Part shown: positions 8,840-17,152 of the stretch, piece after piece
How positions within the stretch are numbered: position 1 is the stretch's first letter
Layout: each line of letters opens with the position of its first letter
Assembly: GCF_016756495.1 (NCBI RefSeq)
Contig: NZ_AP023243.1
Coordinates: 6,080,501 to 6,144,500, forward strand
From: Mesorhizobium sp. 113-3-3
GTDB taxonomy: Bacteria > Pseudomonadota > Alphaproteobacteria > Rhizobiales > Rhizobiaceae
Length of the DNA stretch: 64,000 nucleotides
Reading direction: 5' to 3'
Translations under genes and position numbers: made by a program
Notes under the pieces: generated by a model
What the model was told of the DNA's origin: nothing
The model's input: the letters and a program-made list of their open reading frames with translations, nothing else
Databases searched by the model: none

Positions 8840-9511
8840 ATGCCCCCAGATTTGAATTTGCGAATTTCGCCACGGACCGTGCAACGGGAGACCGTCGACA
8901 AGTTACGGCTGGCGATCTTCTCCGGTTTGTTTCAGCCGGGAAGCCGCCTCATCGAAAGTCAACTGTGCACACAACTCGGCATCAGCCGCCCCTCGCTGCG
9001 GGAGGCTTTGCGCAGTCTTGAGGCCGAGCGCCTGATCGAGATCGTGCCCAACCGCGGGCCGTCGATACCGGCGCTTTCCTGGGAGGTGGCAACCGCCATC
9101 TACGAGGTTCGAGAGCTGTTGGAAGTCGAGGCGGCGGGACGATGCGCGCTGAGGATTTCGCCGGAACAGTTGCGTGAACTCGAGAAATCCCTTTCGGCGT
9201 TCGAAGAGGCCGCATCGAGCAATGACAGCCTGGCGCAGGTCATGACCGCCGCGGACTTCTATTCGATCATACTGGCGAACTGCGGCAATCCGATCCTGGA
9301 GGAAGTCCATCGCGGTCTGGTGGCCAGGATCAGCTTCTTTCGAGGACGGTCGATGTCCCTGGAGGGTAGAGCGCAAAGCAGCCTGGCGGAGATGAGGGAG
9401 ATCTTCGAATCCATCGCCGCCGGCGACGAGAAGGCCGCCCGCAAAGCCTCGAAGCATCACGTCCTGAGGGCGAAAGCGGCCGCGAAGATATCCATGGACC
9501 ACGGGATTTGA
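8840..9511 (+). CDS. GntR-family (FCD domain) transcriptional regulator of the B6 locus
   Basis: The 223-residue regulator has an N-terminal winged HTH (LCTQLGISRPSLREALRSLEAERLIEI, about residues 40-66) and a C-terminal all-helical FCD ligand domain (YEVRELLEVEAAGR through LAEMREIFESIAAGDEKAA). FCD regulators sense small organic acids, often with a metal ion. The gene is divergent from the degradative operon and 149 bp upstream of pyridoxine 4-oxidase on the same strand, so it most likely controls both. A pathway intermediate such as 4-pyridoxate is a reasonable effector, by inference. I chose ATG 8840, which gives the usual FCD-GntR length; the open frame extends to 8705 but would cross the putative operator. 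Confidence 0.85.
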   Translation: MPPDLNLRISPRTVQRETVDKLRLAIFSGLFQPGSRLIESQLCTQLGISRPSLREALRSLEAERLIEIVPNRGPSIPALSWEVATAIYEVRELLEVEAAGRCALRISPEQLRELEKSLSAFEEAASSNDSLAQVMTAADFYSIILANCGNPILEEVHRGLVARISFFRGRSMSLEGRAQSSLAEMREIFESIAAGDEKAARKASKHHVLRAKAAAKISMDHGI

Positions 9512-9660
9512 GTTCTTCGATCGACTGTTGTTCCGTCTGAAGACTCGACGTCCTTCATGACGTTTTCGGATCGGCCGAACGCAGATCGGTGCGCGGCTTT
9601 CTTCATGTCGGTGTCAGACATGCCGGCCATCGAAGCCGGCAAATGGCAGATGGAGTGATG

Positions 9661-11205
9661 ATGACCAGGGCCGATGTCGAGCGTAGACCGAATTGCGATA
9701 TCGTCATCGTCGGCGGCGGGTCAGCCGGATCGTTGCTTGCCGCGCGACTGAGTGAAGATCCGGACAGTCGCGTTCTGCTGATCGAGGCAGGCGAAGAGGC
9801 GACGGATCCCGACATCTGGAACCCCGCCGAATGGCCGGCGCTTCAGGGCCGCAGCTACGATTGGGACTATCGCACGGAGCCGCAGGCCGGCACCGCAGGC
9901 CGGGTGCATCATTGGGCGCGCGGGCGGTTGATCGGCGGCTCGAGCTGCCTGCACGCGATGGGTTATATGCGCGGGCATCCTGCCGACTTCCAGGCCTGGG
10001 TCGATGCGACCGGGGATCGCCGATGGAGCTGGGATGAACTGCTGCCGGTTTTCCAGTCTATCGAAGACCACCCGCTTGGTGGCGACGGCATTCATGGCAA
10101 AGGCGGGCCGCTGCCTGTCCATTTACCGGTGGACGAAGTCAGTCCGCTTGCCCGTGCCTTCATCGAGGCCGGCGCATCGTTGGGCCTGCCTCGCCTTGAG
10201 GGCCACAACAGCGGAGAGATGATCGGCGTCACCCCGAACTCCTTGAATATTCGCGACGGGCGGCGGGTCACAGTGGCGGACGCCTGGCTCACAGAGGCGG
10301 TTCGCGGCCGCAAGAACCTGACCATCCTTACGGGCTCCCGGGTGTGGCGGCTCAAGCTGGAGGGCAATCAGGTCCGCAGCCTCGAGGTCGTCGGGCGACA
10401 GGGATCGGTCGAGATCTTGGCGGATCGAGTCGTCCTTTGCGCCGGAGCGCTGGAAAGTCCGGCCTTGCTGATGCGTTCGGGCATCGGTCCGCGCGATGTG
10501 CTCGATGCGGCAGGCGTCGGCTGCCTGATCGATATGCCTGATATCGGTCGGAACCTGCAGGACCACCTGCTTGGCGCCGGCAACCTCTACGCGGCCCGCA
10601 AGCCGGTGCCGCCATCGCGCCTCCAGCATTCGGAATCGATGGCCTATATGCGGGCTGACAGCTTCACCGCTGCCGGGCAGCCTGAAATAGTCGTTGGCTG
10701 CGGTGTCGCGCCGATCGTGTCGGAATGCTTTCGGGCGCCCGCCGCCGGCACGGCATACTCGCTGCTGTTCGGCATCACCCATCCGACGAGCCGCGGCAGC
10801 GTGCGCATAAGCGGGCCTGAGCTCGGCGATCGATTGATCATCGATCCGGGATACCTGCAAACCGGCCGCGACCGCGAGTTGTTTCGCCAAGCGCTTGAGG
10901 CGGCACGGACAATCGGGCATGGAGAGGAACTCGCAGGCTGGCGCGAGCGCGAACTCCTGCCAGGCAGCCTGAACAGTGCGGCCGAGATCGACGACTTCAT
11001 CGCGCGGTCGGTCATCACGCACCATCATCCCTGCGGTACATGCAGGATGGGCAAGGACCCGGACGCCGTCGTCGATGCAAATCTACGGCTGAAGGCGCTC
11101 GACAATGTCTTTGTCGTGGACGCGTCGATCATGCCCAGGCTCACCGCGGGACCGATTCACGCCGCGGTCCTCGCGATCGCCGAGACTTTCGCCCGACGGC
11201 ACTAA
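9661..11205 (+). CDS. pno: Pyridoxine 4-oxidase (GMC-family flavoprotein)
   Basis: This 514-residue FAD-dependent GMC oxidoreductase matches the structurally characterised M. loti pyridoxine 4-oxidase (mll6785; EC 1.1.3.12). It oxidises pyridoxine with O2 to pyridoxal and H2O2, the first step of degradation. The FAD motif is IVIVGGGSAGSLLAARL. The GMC signature is RGRLIGGSSCLHAMGYMRG. The active-site His segment is VITHHHPCGTCRMG, followed by VVDASIMPRLTAGPIHAA. I chose ATG 9661 (TRADVERR after Met) because it agrees with the known mature N-terminus and has GGAG 5 nt upstream; an adjacent ATG lies at 9658. The 3' end overlaps the convergent BASS transporter gene by 4 bp. Confidence 0.95.
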   Translation: MTRADVERRPNCDIVIVGGGSAGSLLAARLSEDPDSRVLLIEAGEEATDPDIWNPAEWPALQGRSYDWDYRTEPQAGTAGRVHHWARGRLIGGSSCLHAMGYMRGHPADFQAWVDATGDRRWSWDELLPVFQSIEDHPLGGDGIHGKGGPLPVHLPVDEVSPLARAFIEAGASLGLPRLEGHNSGEMIGVTPNSLNIRDGRRVTVADAWLTEAVRGRKNLTILTGSRVWRLKLEGNQVRSLEVVGRQGSVEILADRVVLCAGALESPALLMRSGIGPRDVLDAAGVGCLIDMPDIGRNLQDHLLGAGNLYAARKPVPPSRLQHSESMAYMRADSFTAAGQPEIVVGCGVAPIVSECFRAPAAGTAYSLLFGITHPTSRGSVRISGPELGDRLIIDPGYLQTGRDRELFRQALEAARTIGHGEELAGWRERELLPGSLNSAAEIDDFIARSVITHHHPCGTCRMGKDPDAVVDANLRLKALDNVFVVDASIMPRLTAGPIHAAVLAIAETFARRH

Positions 11206-12203
11206 ACCACCGAAGCCGCCGGCTCGGCTTGCGGTACGGAAGACCGGCGCGCCGCACTGGCATATTTCTGGGCGATCATGGCGCAGACCATGAGCTGTAT
11301 CTGGTGGAAGAGCATCAGCGGCAGAACGATCGCGCCGACGCCCTGGCCGGCGAAGATGACGTTGGCCATCGGCACGCCGCTTGCCAGGCTCTTCTTCGAA
11401 CCGCAGAAGGTGATCGTGATCTGGTCGGCCCTGTCGAAGCCGAGAAGCCGGCTGCCATAGGTCGTCAACAGAAGCACCAGGCCGAGGAGCACCATGTCGG
11501 CGACGACGACCACGGCAATGTCGCGCAGCGAGAACATTTGCCAAAGCCCCTCGGCGACCGCCGTGCTGAAGGCCAGATAGACGACCATCAGGATCGAGCC
11601 GCGATCGACAGGCATCAGCAGTGTCTTGCGGGCGCGTATCCAGTTGCCGATCCGCGGTTCCAGCAACTGTCCGAGCGCAAAGGGCAGGAGCAGCTGCACC
11701 AGGATCTGGCTCACCGCATCCCACGAAAATCCGCCGTGACCACCGATGGAGAAGAGCAGGCCGACGAGCAGGGGCGTCAGGAACATGCCGAAGATGTTGG
11801 AGGCGGAAGCCGAGCAGATGGCCGCGGGGACATTTCCGCCGGCGATCGAGGTGAACGCGATCGAGGACTGCACCGTCGACGGCAGGACACAGAGAAACAG
11901 AATGCCGAGATAGAGCGGCTTGGGCAGGATCGAAGCAGGCAGATAGCCAAGCGCAAAACCCAGCAGCGGGAACAGGCCAAAGGTCGTCAAAAGGATCACC
12001 AGGTGCAGGCGCCAATGCATCAGGCCGGCGACGACGACATCGCGCGAGAGCCTCGCGCCATGCAGGAAGAACAGCAGCGCCACGGCAAGATTGGTCGCGA
12101 TCGCGAACCATCCCGCGAATGTCCCAGTCGCGGGCGCCACCGACGCAAGCGCGACTGTGCACAACAGGAGGATCAGAAAGGTGTCCGGCAGAAAGCGGCG
12201 CAT
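11202..12203 (-). CDS. Bile acid:sodium symporter (BASS/SBF-like, YfeH-type) family transporter
   Basis: The 333-residue integral membrane protein has about ten hydrophobic segments. It shows the BASS-family block FFLHGARLSRD after the second helix, the CVLPSTVQSSIAFTSIAGGN crossover segment and TFCGSKKSLASGVPMANVIF near the C-terminus. The last two are diagnostic of the SBF-like (YfeH) subgroup, predicted Na+-coupled organic anion carriers. ATG 12203 is preferred because GGAG lies 9 nt upstream and homologues start near MRRFLPD; an earlier ATG is at 12245. It is divergent from a LysR gene, which probably regulates it. It converges on the pyridoxine oxidase gene, so a link to B6 transport is possible but unproven. 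Confidence 0.86.
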   Translation of the reverse strand: MRRFLPDTFLILLLCTVALASVAPATGTFAGWFAIATNLAVALLFFLHGARLSRDVVVAGLMHWRLHLVILLTTFGLFPLLGFALGYLPASILPKPLYLGILFLCVLPSTVQSSIAFTSIAGGNVPAAICSASASNIFGMFLTPLLVGLLFSIGGHGGFSWDAVSQILVQLLLPFALGQLLEPRIGNWIRARKTLLMPVDRGSILMVVYLAFSTAVAEGLWQMFSLRDIAVVVVADMVLLGLVLLLTTYGSRLLGFDRADQITITFCGSKKSLASGVPMANVIFAGQGVGAIVLPLMLFHQIQLMVCAMIAQKYASAARRSSVPQAEPAASVV

Positions 12204-12273
12204 GACATGTTTGCTCCAGAACGGCGGCGCCGTCTTCTCGCGCATTGCGAAACAGGATACAAGGAATAACAGT

Positions 12274-12290
12274 TATCGGTATCTGAGATA
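12274..12290. promoter_or_regulatory. LysR-box-like inverted repeat before the LysR gene
   Basis: TATC at 12274-12277 and GATA at 12287-12290 form a short T-N11-A-type dyad (TATC-N9-GATA) just upstream of the LysR start, in the 90-bp gap to the divergent transporter gene. The arms are only 4 bp, so this is weak support. Confidence 0.25.
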
Positions 12291-12293
12291 TCA

Positions 12294-13142
12294 ATGCTCG
12301 ACCTGGTCCAACTGCGCAGCTTCGTCACCGTCCAGCAGATGGGAAGCTTTACCTTCGCGGCCGAGAGGCTGGGGCTCGGGCAATCCACCGTCAGCCAGCA
12401 CATCAGCAAGCTTGAGGCCGCGCTTGGCAGGCAGTTGCTTGCCCGTGATACGCACAAGGTGATGCTGACGCCGGACGGCGAAGCCCTGCTCGGCCATGCC
12501 CGGACCCTGTTGTCCATAGAGGGGCAAGTGCAGGCGTTGTTCACCGCGCAGCGGCTGCGGGGCACCTTGAGGCTCGGCGTATCCGAGGACCTGGTGACGA
12601 GCCGGCTCCCGCTGGTGCTGGAGGATTTCGTCCGGTCTCACCCATCCGTCGATCTTGAACTGACCGTCGCGTTGAGCGGCGTGCTCTACCAGATGCAGGA
12701 CAATGGCGAGCTCGATCTCGTTCTGGCAAAGCGCCGGCTGGGCGACAGCTGTGGCCGGTTCGTCTATCGCGAGCCGCTTGTCTGGCTCGCCCGCGATCCG
12801 GAACACGTCCTGTCGCTCGCGGCCTTGCCGTTGATTGCCTTCCCGGCGCCCAGCGTCACGCGCAGCATTGCGCTGGAAGTGCTCGAACGGCACCGCATGC
12901 CGTGGCGCATTGTCTGCACATGCGGCAGCCTGAGCGGGCTGACAGCCGCCGCCCGCGCCGGCATGGGGGTTCTGGTGCAACCGCAAAGCATGTCGCCCTC
13001 GGGTTTGAAAGAGATCCCATCGGGGCGCCTGCCGCCGTTGGAGGATGTGGAATTCGTCCTGATCCCCAGCAAGGGCGCCGACAAGGCACTCGTCTCGGCG
13101 CTGACGGAAGATATCCTGACCAAGGTGAGAGGCTTGCGCTGA
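12294..13142 (+). CDS. LysR-family transcriptional regulator
   Basis: The 282-residue protein has the LTTR N-terminal HTH at residues 1-60 (LRSFVTVQQMGSFTFAAERL, then STVSQHISKLEAALG) and a C-terminal periplasmic-binding-like effector domain (LRLGVSEDLVTSRLP onward). The N-terminus MLDLVQLRSFVTV supports the ATG at 12294. LysR regulators usually act on the divergent neighbour, here the BASS transporter. The effector is probably the transported compound, unknown. The next gene, a GntR regulator, starts 51 nt downstream on the same strand and may be co-transcribed. Confidence 0.88.
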   Translation: MLDLVQLRSFVTVQQMGSFTFAAERLGLGQSTVSQHISKLEAALGRQLLARDTHKVMLTPDGEALLGHARTLLSIEGQVQALFTAQRLRGTLRLGVSEDLVTSRLPLVLEDFVRSHPSVDLELTVALSGVLYQMQDNGELDLVLAKRRLGDSCGRFVYREPLVWLARDPEHVLSLAALPLIAFPAPSVTRSIALEVLERHRMPWRIVCTCGSLSGLTAAARAGMGVLVQPQSMSPSGLKEIPSGRLPPLEDVEFVLIPSKGADKALVSALTEDILTKVRGLR

Positions 13143-13193
13143 CCTTGCTAATATAATTTGGTGATCTCAGGCGAACGAAGATATGGATTTGAC

Positions 13194-13868
13194 ATGGACC
13201 TGGATCCTTCGACGCTAAATCGGGCGCTGCCGCTGCGCGATCAGATCTATCACAAGATCCGCAATCTGATCGTCGTCGGACAGATGAAGCCGGGTGAAGT
13301 CATCAACGAAGTGGCCATCGCCGAAGCGCTCGGAGTCTCGCGCACGCCGGTGCGAGAAGCGGTCAAGCGCATCAGCGATGAAGGCCTGGTGAAAATCCTG
13401 GCTCAGACCGGCACCTATGTCGCGCCGATCAGCCGCGCCGACCTGGAAGAAGCCTATGTCATCCGCAGGGCGCTGGAGATGGAAAGCGCCAGGCGCGCCG
13501 CCGCCAAGTTGACCCCGGCGTCCGCCGAACTGCTGGAGGACAATATGGCGGCGCACAAGCTCGCCATAGCGCGCGGAAGGTTTGCCACCGCGATCCAGCT
13601 CGACGACGTCTTCCATCGCACCATTGCCGAGATCTGCGGCCTGCCGATGATCTGGCGGGCGGTCGACATCTCCAAGGCGCAGATGGACCGCGGCCGCTAT
13701 CTCGCCATTCCCAAGCCCGGCTATGGCGAACAGACGATCGAGCAGCACCAGGCCATTCTCGACGCGCTGAAGCTCCACGATGCCGAGGCCGCCGCGCGGG
13801 CGATGGAGAATCATCTCGAGACGTCACTTCGAAACACGCTCGAAGTCGCCGCCGAGCTTCTCGGCTGA
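13194..13868 (+). CDS. GntR-family (FCD domain) transcriptional regulator
   Basis: This 224-residue FCD-type GntR regulator has an N-terminal wHTH (LRDQIYHKIRNLIVVGQMKP; GVSRTPVREAVKRISDEGLV) and a C-terminal FCD domain with the metal-site-like stretch FHRTIAEICG and a final EQHQAILDALKLHDAEAA helix pair. I chose ATG 13194 (MDLDPSTLNR); the open frame begins at a TTG at 13158 without a convincing ribosome site. Its target is not obvious: it follows the LysR gene and precedes, in the opposite direction, the Lrp-type gene. It is a second, divergent member of the family relative to the one at 8.8 kb. Confidence 0.86.
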   Translation: MDLDPSTLNRALPLRDQIYHKIRNLIVVGQMKPGEVINEVAIAEALGVSRTPVREAVKRISDEGLVKILAQTGTYVAPISRADLEEAYVIRRALEMESARRAAAKLTPASAELLEDNMAAHKLAIARGRFATAIQLDDVFHRTIAEICGLPMIWRAVDISKAQMDRGRYLAIPKPGYGEQTIEQHQAILDALKLHDAEAAARAMENHLETSLRNTLEVAAELLG

Positions 13869-13972
13869 CGCTCGCCATTGATCTCAGAAGTCGCGTCGTC
13901 CCTCGTTCATCGCGTCGACGCGCGCTCAAGCACTCCTGCGCGTCCTCGGCATCCGAACGTCATTGAACGTGC

Positions 13973-14425
13973 CTACGTCAGTCGTGCTCGCGTCGTGCGC
14001 GGCGTGGCGAGGAGCAGGCTCGTTTCGCTGCCCGTGATTCCGGCGATCAATCGGATGCGCCGCAGCACGGCATCGAAATCGGTCAACGAGGCCGTCCCGA
14101 GTTCGACCACCAGATCCCACCGGCCATTGGTGGTATGGATGGTCGAGACTTCCGGGAAGCCGCCCAGTGCCCGGACCACGCGGTCGGCGGCGTGGCCCTC
14201 GATCTCGATGAGCATGATGCCGCGGATGCGCTGATCGACGGCGTCGGCGCGCAGGACCACCGTGTAGCCGATGATGTCGCCCGAACGTTCCAGCCGCTCC
14301 ATGCGTGCCCGCACCGTGGCGCGCGAGACGCCGAGATCGACGGCGAGGTCGGATACGCTGCGCCGGGCGTCATGCCGCAGCAAGGTGACGAGCCGTTCGT
14401 CCAATGCATCCATCGGGATTACCAT
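13973..14425 (-). CDS. Lrp/AsnC-family transcriptional regulator
   Basis: The protein of about 150 residues has an N-terminal AsnC-type HTH (LDERLVTLLRHDARRSVSDL; GVSRATVRARMERLERSG) and a C-terminal RAM/ligand domain (IMLIEIEGHAADRVVRALGG, then HTTNGRWDLVVELG). Lrp-type proteins respond to amino acids. The gene is divergent from arginase and ornithine cyclodeaminase, so arginine or ornithine is the likely effector, by inference. The start is uncertain: ATG 14425 has GGAAG 11 nt upstream, ATG 14446 gives seven more residues, and ATG 14413 is also possible. The frame remains open to 14722, but that part overlaps the arginase gene. Confidence 0.85.
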   Translation of the reverse strand: MVIPMDALDERLVTLLRHDARRSVSDLAVDLGVSRATVRARMERLERSGDIIGYTVVLRADAVDQRIRGIMLIEIEGHAADRVVRALGGFPEVSTIHTTNGRWDLVVELGTASLTDFDAVLRRIRLIAGITGSETSLLLATPRTTRARLT

Positions 14426-14548
14426 TTTGATAAATTCTTCCGCCATTATGATAGATGATGCTTCGCGGATTGCCAATTCTACCTGTTCATATTGCCGGCT
14501 CGCCATGGTCTGCTGTCGCCCATTCGAACTTTGGCCGCGGGAAAGACA

Positions 14549-15481
14549 ATGCGTTGCAAGATCGTCGGGGCGCCGGTGCAGGACGGCGCTGGCAGAATGG
14601 GCTGCGAAATGGGGCCGAGTGCGCTGAGGACGGCAGGGCTTGCCGAGGTGCTGTCCGGCCTCGGCCATGTCGTCGAGGATATGGGCGCCGTCCAGGCCAT
14701 GCCGGTGAAACGCGTCGTGCATGGCAACCTCGCCCTGAAGGCCTTGCCCGAAATATCGGCCTGGACATCAGCCATCGCAGCGGCCGCCTATGCGGCGAGC
14801 GAGGACGCCATGCCGATCTTTCTCGGCGGCGACCATTCGATCTCGGCCGGTACCGTGTCGGGTCTCGCCCGCCGCGCCGCTGAGGCCGGGCGTCCACTGT
14901 TCGTGCTGTGGCTCGACGCGCATCCGGACTTCCACACGCTGGACACCACCGCCAGCGGCAATCTGCACGGCGTTCCGCTCGCCTATGCCAGCGGCCAGCC
15001 CGGTTTCCATGGCTACTTTCCGGACCTGCCGGCGGCGGTCGACCCCAAGCGTATCTGCACCATGGGTCTGCGCAGCGTCGACCCGGCCGAGCGCAGCGCG
15101 CTCAACCAGGCGGGCGTGACCGTGCACGACATGCGCGCCATCGACGAGCATGGCATCGCGCCGCTGCTGCGCGCCTTCCTGGCGCGCGTGTCTGATGAGA
15201 ATGGGCTGCTGCATGTCAGTCTCGACGTCGACTTTCTCGACCCGTCGATTGCACCGGCTGTCGGCACCACGGTTCCCGGCGGTGCGACGTTCCGCGAGGC
15301 GCATCTGGTGATGGAGATGCTGTCCGACAGCGGCCTCGTCTCCAGCCTCGACCTGGTCGAGCTGAATCCTTTTCTCGACGAGCGTGGCCGGACCGCGACG
15401 CTTATGGTCGACCTGACGGCGAGCCTGATGGGCCGCCGCATCATGGACCGCCCGACCCGCAGCCATTCCGGGAGCTTTTGA
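14549..15481 (+). CDS. rocF: Arginase
   Basis: This 310-residue ureohydrolase hydrolyses L-arginine to ornithine and urea. Mn-binding residues are visible in FLGGDHS (His96), WLDAHPDFHT (Asp123, His125, Asp127) and LDVDFLDP (Asp226, Asp228). The GNLHGVPLAY loop is typical of arginase rather than agmatinase. ATG 14549 starts the conserved KIVGAPVQDGAGRMGCEMGPS region and follows a GGGAAAG site; the frame opens earlier, at 14492, without a family match. Ornithine cyclodeaminase follows after 2 nt, forming an arginine-to-proline catabolic pair likely controlled by the divergent Lrp-type regulator. Confidence 0.93.
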   Translation: MRCKIVGAPVQDGAGRMGCEMGPSALRTAGLAEVLSGLGHVVEDMGAVQAMPVKRVVHGNLALKALPEISAWTSAIAAAAYAASEDAMPIFLGGDHSISAGTVSGLARRAAEAGRPLFVLWLDAHPDFHTLDTTASGNLHGVPLAYASGQPGFHGYFPDLPAAVDPKRICTMGLRSVDPAERSALNQAGVTVHDMRAIDEHGIAPLLRAFLARVSDENGLLHVSLDVDFLDPSIAPAVGTTVPGGATFREAHLVMEMLSDSGLVSSLDLVELNPFLDERGRTATLMVDLTASLMGRRIMDRPTRSHSGSF

Positions 15482-15483
15482 CC

Positions 15484-16539
15484 ATGACCACGGCAAAACT
15501 GAACATCGTCCCCTTCGTCAGCGTCGACCGCATGATGAAGCTGGTCATCACCATCGGCGTCGAGCGCTTCCTGACGGAGCTCGCCGGCTACATCGAGGAA
15601 GATTTCCAGCGCTGGGAGCTTTTCGACAAGACGCCTCGCATCGCCTCGCACAGCCATGACGGCGTCATCGAGCTGATGCCGACGAGCGACGGGCGGCTCT
15701 ACGGCTTCAAATATGTCAACGGCCATCCCAAGAACATGCGCCAGGGTCTGCAGACGGTCACCGCCTTCGGCGTGCTTGCCGATGTCGGCAGCGGCTATCC
15801 GATGCTGCTCACCGAAATGACGATCCTGACCGCGCTGCGCACCGCCGCCACATCGGCCGTCGCGGCCAAGTACCTGGCGCCGCGCGGAGCGCGCACCATG
15901 GCCATTATCGGCAACGGCGCGCAGTCGGAATTCCAGGCGATCGCGTTCAAAGCACTGACCGGCGTCGACCGGCTCAGACTCTATGATATCGATCGGTCTG
16001 CTTCGCAAAAATGCGCCAAGAACCTGGCCGGCATGGGATTCGACATCACCATCTGCGAAACCGGGCAGGAAGCGGTCGAAGGGGCCGGGATCATCACGAC
16101 CGTCACCGCAGACAAGCAATGCGCCACCATTCTCACCGACAACATGGTCGGCGCCGGCGTCCACATCAACGCCGTCGGCGGCGATTGCCCCGGCAAGACC
16201 GAACTGCACAGGGACATCCTGCTGCGCTCCGACATTTTCGTCGAGTTCCCTCCCCAGACACGCATCGAGGGCGAGATCCAGCAATTGGATGCCGACCATC
16301 CGGTGACCGAGCTTTGGCAAGTGATTGCCGGCAAGACGCCAGGCCGCCGGGACGCCAAACAGATCACGCTGTTCGATTCCGTCGGCTTCGCCATCGAGGA
16401 CTTTTCGGCGCTGCGTTATGTGCGCGATCAGCTGCAGGCTACGGGCCTCTACGAGGAGCTCGATCTGCTGGCCGATCCGGACGAGCCGCGCGACCTCTAT
16501 GGCATGCTGCTGAGAGCGGCCATGCAGACCGCGGCATAA
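15484..16539 (+). CDS. ocd: Ornithine cyclodeaminase
   Basis: This 351-residue enzyme of the OCD/mu-crystallin family converts L-ornithine to L-proline and ammonia using bound NAD. The Rossmann segment is MAIIGNGAQSEFQ (about residue 140). The substrate-binding part includes GYPMLLTEMTILTALRTAATSAVAA and the late catalytic region HINAVGGDCPGKTELH. Its start ATG lies 2 nt past the arginase stop, so the two genes are co-translated and consume arginine together. Length agrees with the long alphaproteobacterial/plasmid-type Ocd. Nothing unusual is seen. Confidence 0.93.
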   Translation: MTTAKLNIVPFVSVDRMMKLVITIGVERFLTELAGYIEEDFQRWELFDKTPRIASHSHDGVIELMPTSDGRLYGFKYVNGHPKNMRQGLQTVTAFGVLADVGSGYPMLLTEMTILTALRTAATSAVAAKYLAPRGARTMAIIGNGAQSEFQAIAFKALTGVDRLRLYDIDRSASQKCAKNLAGMGFDITICETGQEAVEGAGIITTVTADKQCATILTDNMVGAGVHINAVGGDCPGKTELHRDILLRSDIFVEFPPQTRIEGEIQQLDADHPVTELWQVIAGKTPGRRDAKQITLFDSVGFAIEDFSALRYVRDQLQATGLYEELDLLADPDEPRDLYGMLLRAAMQTAA

Positions 16540-17152
16540 TAACAACCGGTGAGCTGCCGCAGGCGATCCCGCAGGCGTTGATAAGTGACTGCGCTCTTGT
16601 CGATCGTCCCTTCGACGAGATGAAAGACCATCGGCGTTGCCGTCATTCGTCGTGCTTGCGAAGTGATCCTGGAGAGCGTGCGTCCGGCGCTGGCGAGTCT
16701 GCGTCGTTAGCCGCGTGAAGCCCCCGACGAACAGTTCGTTCGAATGATGCGCTTGCGTCGGCCCGGGCGCATGTTGAGGCAGCCGGCAAACCAAAACACA
16801 CCCAACAGCCGGTTAGGCCCGGCCGCCTGATGCCCCCCTACAAGAGGCTGTCGGGCCGCTTGATCTGTCTGAGGCTTGCACGCGAAAGCGCTCCTGACTG
16901 CCTCGCGTGCCGACAAGCGAGCGGCGCTGGGGTCCACGCAGCAAAAGACGTCAATATGAACACGAGAGGGACCATCCAACGCAAAAGCCATCCTCGGTGA
17001 CCGGCGACCGCCAAACAGACGACTTGCTACCGCTTAAGCACTGAATTGCCATCAACTGGCATCGTTTGATTGCACGAAGACGCGGATCCGATCTCTCGAT
17101 ACAGAAGGAAGCTCAGTCCGCGCCTTTCTGGGTCCAGGCATGCGGAAAGGGG
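16540..17152. other. Intergenic region, no gene seen
   Basis: About 610 bp separate ornithine cyclodeaminase from the coiled-coil gene. Short frames here (for example 16707-16991, minus) have no family features. I see no strong terminator hairpin or tRNA. The right end presumably carries the promoter of the coiled-coil gene and marks the boundary between the catabolic block and the polysaccharide locus. Confidence 0.4.

Noticed and set aside
15013..16794. 593-residue minus-strand frame opposite arginase and ornithine cyclodeaminase
   Set aside because: It has no recognisable domain and mirrors two well-supported plus-strand genes.
16707..16991. 94-residue minus-strand frame in the gap after ornithine cyclodeaminase
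   Set aside because: No family features, no convincing ribosome site, and composition like non-coding GC-rich DNA.
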